From Bacteroidota bacterium (lineage in GTDB: Bacteria; Bacteroidota; Bacteroidia; AKYH767-A; JABDAW01), in contig JAHEYM010000242.1 of NCBI GenBank assembly GCA_023251595.1, positions 1-6,420 of the forward strand: 6,420 nucleotides of DNA, given 5' to 3'. Below the pieces are notes generated by a model, which was not told the DNA's origin, did not search any database, and saw only the letters and a program-made list of their open reading frames with translations. Both the position numbers and the translations under genes were made by a program. Position 1 is the first letter of the stretch; the number at the start of each line of letters is the position of its first letter. This document shows positions 4,990 to 6,420 of the stretch, piece by piece.

Positions 4990-5553
4990 ATGACAGAAGG
5001 TCAAAACAAGTCTATCAAGGAGACTGTAAAGAAGGAAGGTCCGCGGTTGCTCAATTTCATCCGTAAACGGGTTCCTGAAACAGAAGATGCCGAAGATGTT
5101 CTTCAGGATGTCTTTTATCAGTTGGTAGAGACTTATCGGATGATGAAACCAGTTGAAGAAGTAACTTCCTGGCTTTTCACCGTGGCGCGGAATAAAATAA
5201 CCGATCTATTCAGAAAAAACAAGCCTGTACAAATCGATTCAATTTTAACACTTCAGAATGACGAGACAGGAGAGATGCTGAATTTGGCAGAAATTCTTCC
5301 AGCCGAAGGAGAATCGCCGGAAATGAGAATGCTCCGATTGACTGTGATGGACGAAATTGAAGAGGCATTGGGTGAACTGCCCAAAGAACAGCGGGAGATA
5401 TTTATTCTGCATGAAATAGAACATAAAAGTTTCAAAGAAATATCAGAGATAACCGGAGTGAGCATCAACACTCTTCTTTCAAGAAAAAGATATGCGGTAT
5501 TGTTTCTTCGTGAACGACTGAGAGAATTATATAAAGAATTAACAACTAACTAA
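4990..5553 (+). CDS. ECF-type RNA polymerase sigma-70 factor
   Basis: The protein has 187 residues, typical of ECF sigma factors. Region 2 covers about 14-80, with the core-binding motif DAEDVLQDVF (33-42) and the -10-contacting part SWLFTVARNKITDLFRK (60-76). An acidic linker follows. Region 4 covers about 120-180, with ALGELPKEQREIFILHEIE and the helix-turn-helix KSFKEISEITGVSINTLLSRKRYA (146-169, split here at its end). Region 3 is absent, as expected for the class. It directs RNA polymerase to a dedicated promoter set and is usually held by an anti-sigma factor. The open frame goes up to 4843, but ATG 4990 follows a perfect -7 box and gives the normal N-terminus; ATG 4960 (10 residues longer) is the alternative. 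The small membrane protein 14 bp downstream is probably co-transcribed and could be its regulator or target. No classical anti-sigma with a ZAS or FecR domain is seen. Confidence 0.93.
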   Translation: MTEGQNKSIKETVKKEGPRLLNFIRKRVPETEDAEDVLQDVFYQLVETYRMMKPVEEVTSWLFTVARNKITDLFRKNKPVQIDSILTLQNDETGEMLNLAEILPAEGESPEMRMLRLTVMDEIEEALGELPKEQREIFILHEIEHKSFKEISEITGVSINTLLSRKRYAVLFLRERLRELYKELTTN

Positions 5554-5567
5554 AATAAATAAAAATC

Positions 5568-5870
5568 ATGAAAAATCATTGGATTAGAAGAGGAATCTTT
5601 ATGGCACTCACCGTCGTCGGAGGCGCGATTGTATTCGGCTACATAGTAATGTCTTTGTGGAATTGGTTGATGCCGGCATTATTCGCAGGTGCTGTCATCA
5701 TCACATTCTGGCAGGCTTTAGGAATTTTAGTGCTCTCAAAAATTCTGTTCGGAGGATGGAAAGGCAGATGTGGAAGAGGAAATCACGGTCACTGGCGTAA
5801 TGGATTCCGCGCAAAATGGGAAGGAATGAGCGAAGAAGAACGTGAAAAGTTCCGTAAATGCTGTAACTAA
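5568..5870 (+). CDS. Small two-helix membrane protein with Cys/His-rich charged tail, partner of the ECF sigma factor
   Basis: The 100-residue product has two hydrophobic segments, about 9-30 (GIFMALTVVGGAIVFGYIVM) and 41-61 (GAVIITFWQALGILVLSKIL), joined by a short turn with WNWLMPALF. The tail from 62 on is basic and glycine-rich (GGWKGRCGRGNHGHWRN) and ends with MSEEEREKFRKCCN. Cys68, Cys98, Cys99, His73 and His75 could bind a metal or be redox-active, but no known metal motif is evident. Small proteins with 'LWNWLMPALFG..ITFWQALGLL.L..ILFGG' are, in my memory, often found right after ECF sigma genes in Bacteroidota and some Proteobacteria; their function is not established. With both termini probably cytoplasmic, the tail could bind the sigma factor, which is inference. 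Start ATG 5568 is 14 bp after the sigma stop in an A-rich spacer. Confidence 0.85.
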   Translation: MKNHWIRRGIFMALTVVGGAIVFGYIVMSLWNWLMPALFAGAVIITFWQALGILVLSKILFGGWKGRCGRGNHGHWRNGFRAKWEGMSEEEREKFRKCCN

Positions 5871-5928
5871 GGTACATTAACCTCAAACTTCGGGCTTGAC
5901 CAAAAAATTAATTTTGCCACTAAGGCAC

Positions 5929-5948
5929 GAAGTCGCGAAGTCGCGAAG
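5929..5948. repeat. Short tandem repeat (GAAGTCGC x 2.5)
   Basis: GAAGTCGC occurs at 5929-5936 and 5937-5944, followed by GAAG. It sits in the phrase CCACTAAGGCACGAAG, which resembles the CACTAAGGCACGAAG-type repeats common between genes in environmental bacteria. It lies in the gap between the sigma operon and ric; no gene is present there. Confidence 0.5.
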
Positions 5949-5974
5949 AAATAAATGCTTTGAGACTTTATTTC
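5948..5974. repeat. 8-bp inverted repeat GAAATAAA / TTTATTTC
   Basis: The arms at 5948-5955 and 5967-5974 are perfectly inverted around an 11-base spacer. This AT-rich pair sits directly before the operator-like palindrome at 5977-6002. It could be a second regulator site, a weak transcript-ending hairpin, or a chance pairing in AT-rich DNA. Confidence 0.3.
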
Positions 5975-5976
5975 AG

Positions 5977-6002
5977 AATAAAAGTACTTGTTTACTTTTA
6001 TT
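5977..6002. promoter_or_regulatory. Perfect 10-bp inverted repeat overlapping the ric promoter, likely operator
   Basis: AATAAAAGTA at 5977-5986 is repeated in inverted form as TACTTTTATT at 5993-6002 with a 6-base spacer (CTTGTT). The palindrome covers the place of the -33 element (TTG at 5988-5990) and ends 4 bp before the -7 box. A bound dimer would therefore block RNA polymerase. RIC genes are commonly controlled by NO- or iron-sulfur-sensing regulators (Rrf2/NsrR-like or Crp/Fnr-like); which family binds here cannot be told. Confidence 0.55.
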
Positions 6003-6006
6003 GTAG

Positions 6007-6014
6007 TATCTTTG
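6007..6014 (+). promoter_or_regulatory. -7 promoter element of ric (TATCTTTG)
   Basis: TATCTTTG fits TAnnTTTG at every fixed position. A TTG at 5988-5990 is 16 bp upstream, near the 17-19 bp spacing of Bacteroidota promoters. The start site would be near 6020, giving a leader of about 25 nt before ATG 6045, unlike the very short leaders predicted for the sigma and SecD-like genes. Confidence 0.65.
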
Positions 6015-6044
6015 CAGCGTAATTAGAAACTAAAATCTGCAAAA

Positions 6045-6420
6045 ATGGAAACTTTGGAAGAAAACATCCTGAATGTAACCTTGCTCGAACCAAGGCAAAA
6101 ACACCCGACAATTTTCCTTCGCTTCGACGAACTGATGGAAGGTCAAAGTCTTACTATTCACAACGATCACGATCCAAAGCCGCTGTATTATCAGCTTCTT
6201 GGTGAACGTGGCAACACTTTTATCTGGGAATATCTGGAACAAGGCCCCGAGATTTGGAAAGTACGGATGACAAAACGTATTAACGGTGAAAGTGAAGAAA
6301 CGCTGGGACAGATTGCTACGAAAGATCTTCGCAAGGCACAAATATTTAAGAAGTATGGTCTGGATTTTTGTTGCGGGGGAAAGAAAACTGTTAAACAGGC
6401 ATGTGCAGCAAAAGGATTAG
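6045..6420 (+). CDS. ric: DUF2249-ScdA_N iron-sulfur cluster repair protein (RIC/YtfE/ScdA type), 3' end outside window
   Basis: The frame is open from ATG 6045 to the window edge, 125 codons. Residues 8-78 are a DUF2249 domain (LEPRQKHPTIFLRFDELMEG, then IHNDHDPKPLYYQL and EYLEQGPEIWKV). Residues 84-125 begin the ScdA_N/DUF542 domain, with KKYGLDFCCGGKKTVKQAC (102-120) carrying the conserved DxCCGG. A hemerythrin-like di-iron domain is expected to follow outside the window. Family proteins (E. coli YtfE, Staphylococcus ScdA) act in the cytoplasm to repair iron-sulfur clusters after nitric oxide or peroxide damage. The separate N-terminal DUF2249 domain is, to my knowledge, frequent in Bacteroidota members and of unclear role. 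The gene has a strong promoter with an overlapping palindromic operator, in keeping with stress induction. Confidence 0.92.
   Translation, partial: METLEENILNVTLLEPRQKHPTIFLRFDELMEGQSLTIHNDHDPKPLYYQLLGERGNTFIWEYLEQGPEIWKVRMTKRINGESEETLGQIATKDLRKAQIFKKYGLDFCCGGKKTVKQACAAKGL

Noticed and set aside
5253..5471. Minus-strand frame of 72 codons
   Set aside because: It is antisense to the sigma factor gene; its serine-rich product mirrors the sigma codons.
5886..5920. Terminator after the small membrane protein gene
   Set aside because: Only a weak hairpin (TCAA...TTGA) and an AT-rich CAAAA/TTTTG pair are visible, without a proper U run, so I do not list it as a feature.
6030..6341. Minus-strand frame of 103 codons
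   Set aside because: It is antisense to the recognisable DUF2249-ScdA_N gene.

Overview
The window looks like a piece of a Bacteroidota chromosome of moderate to low GC. The signs are several matches to the Bacteroidota -7 promoter element (TAnnTTTG), start codons without Shine-Dalgarno sequences, a tmRNA whose tag starts with Gly and whose terminal CCA is not fully encoded, loose Bacteroidota-style lipoboxes, and a DUF2249-ScdA_N protein of a type I associate with this phylum. This placement comes from sequence features only; I could not run a search.

Layout. Positions 1-772 (minus) carry the N-terminal two thirds or so of an FtsX/LolE-type ABC transporter permease running off the left edge. 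It has no ATG and probably starts at TTG. Divergent from it, 806-2032 (plus) encodes a DUF1343/NamZ-family lipoprotein, a likely exo-beta-N-acetylmuramidase for peptidoglycan turnover. Next comes about 520 bp without genes (2033-2554), packed with nested inverted repeats and short dispersed repeats. A complete ssrA gene (tmRNA) follows at 2578-2971 with its own promoter. A repeat-derived hairpin separates it from convergent genes on the minus strand.

The minus-strand block 3018-4793 holds a secreted formylglycine-generating-enzyme-fold protein (SUMF1 family, lacking the catalytic cysteine pair) and, downstream, a SecD-P1-like lipoprotein gene cut by one in-frame TAA. Divergent from these are an ECF sigma factor (4990-5553) and, 14 bp further on, a 100-residue two-helix membrane protein with a Cys/His-rich charged tail. 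The two form a likely operon. At the right edge the start of a RIC/YtfE/ScdA-type iron-sulfur repair gene (6045 onward, truncated) has an N-terminal DUF2249 domain and a strong promoter overlapped by a perfect 10-bp inverted repeat.

How it fits together. Most genes concern the cell envelope (permease, muramidase, two exported proteins, sigma factor with a membrane partner) or stress and rescue (tmRNA, nitrosative or iron-sulfur repair). The points most worth a second look are the interrupted SecD-like gene, the ECF sigma/small membrane protein pair, the operator-like palindrome before ric, the nested-repeat element between namZ and ssrA, and start codons lying 5-12 nt from predicted -7 boxes, which suggests leaderless or near-leaderless mRNAs.
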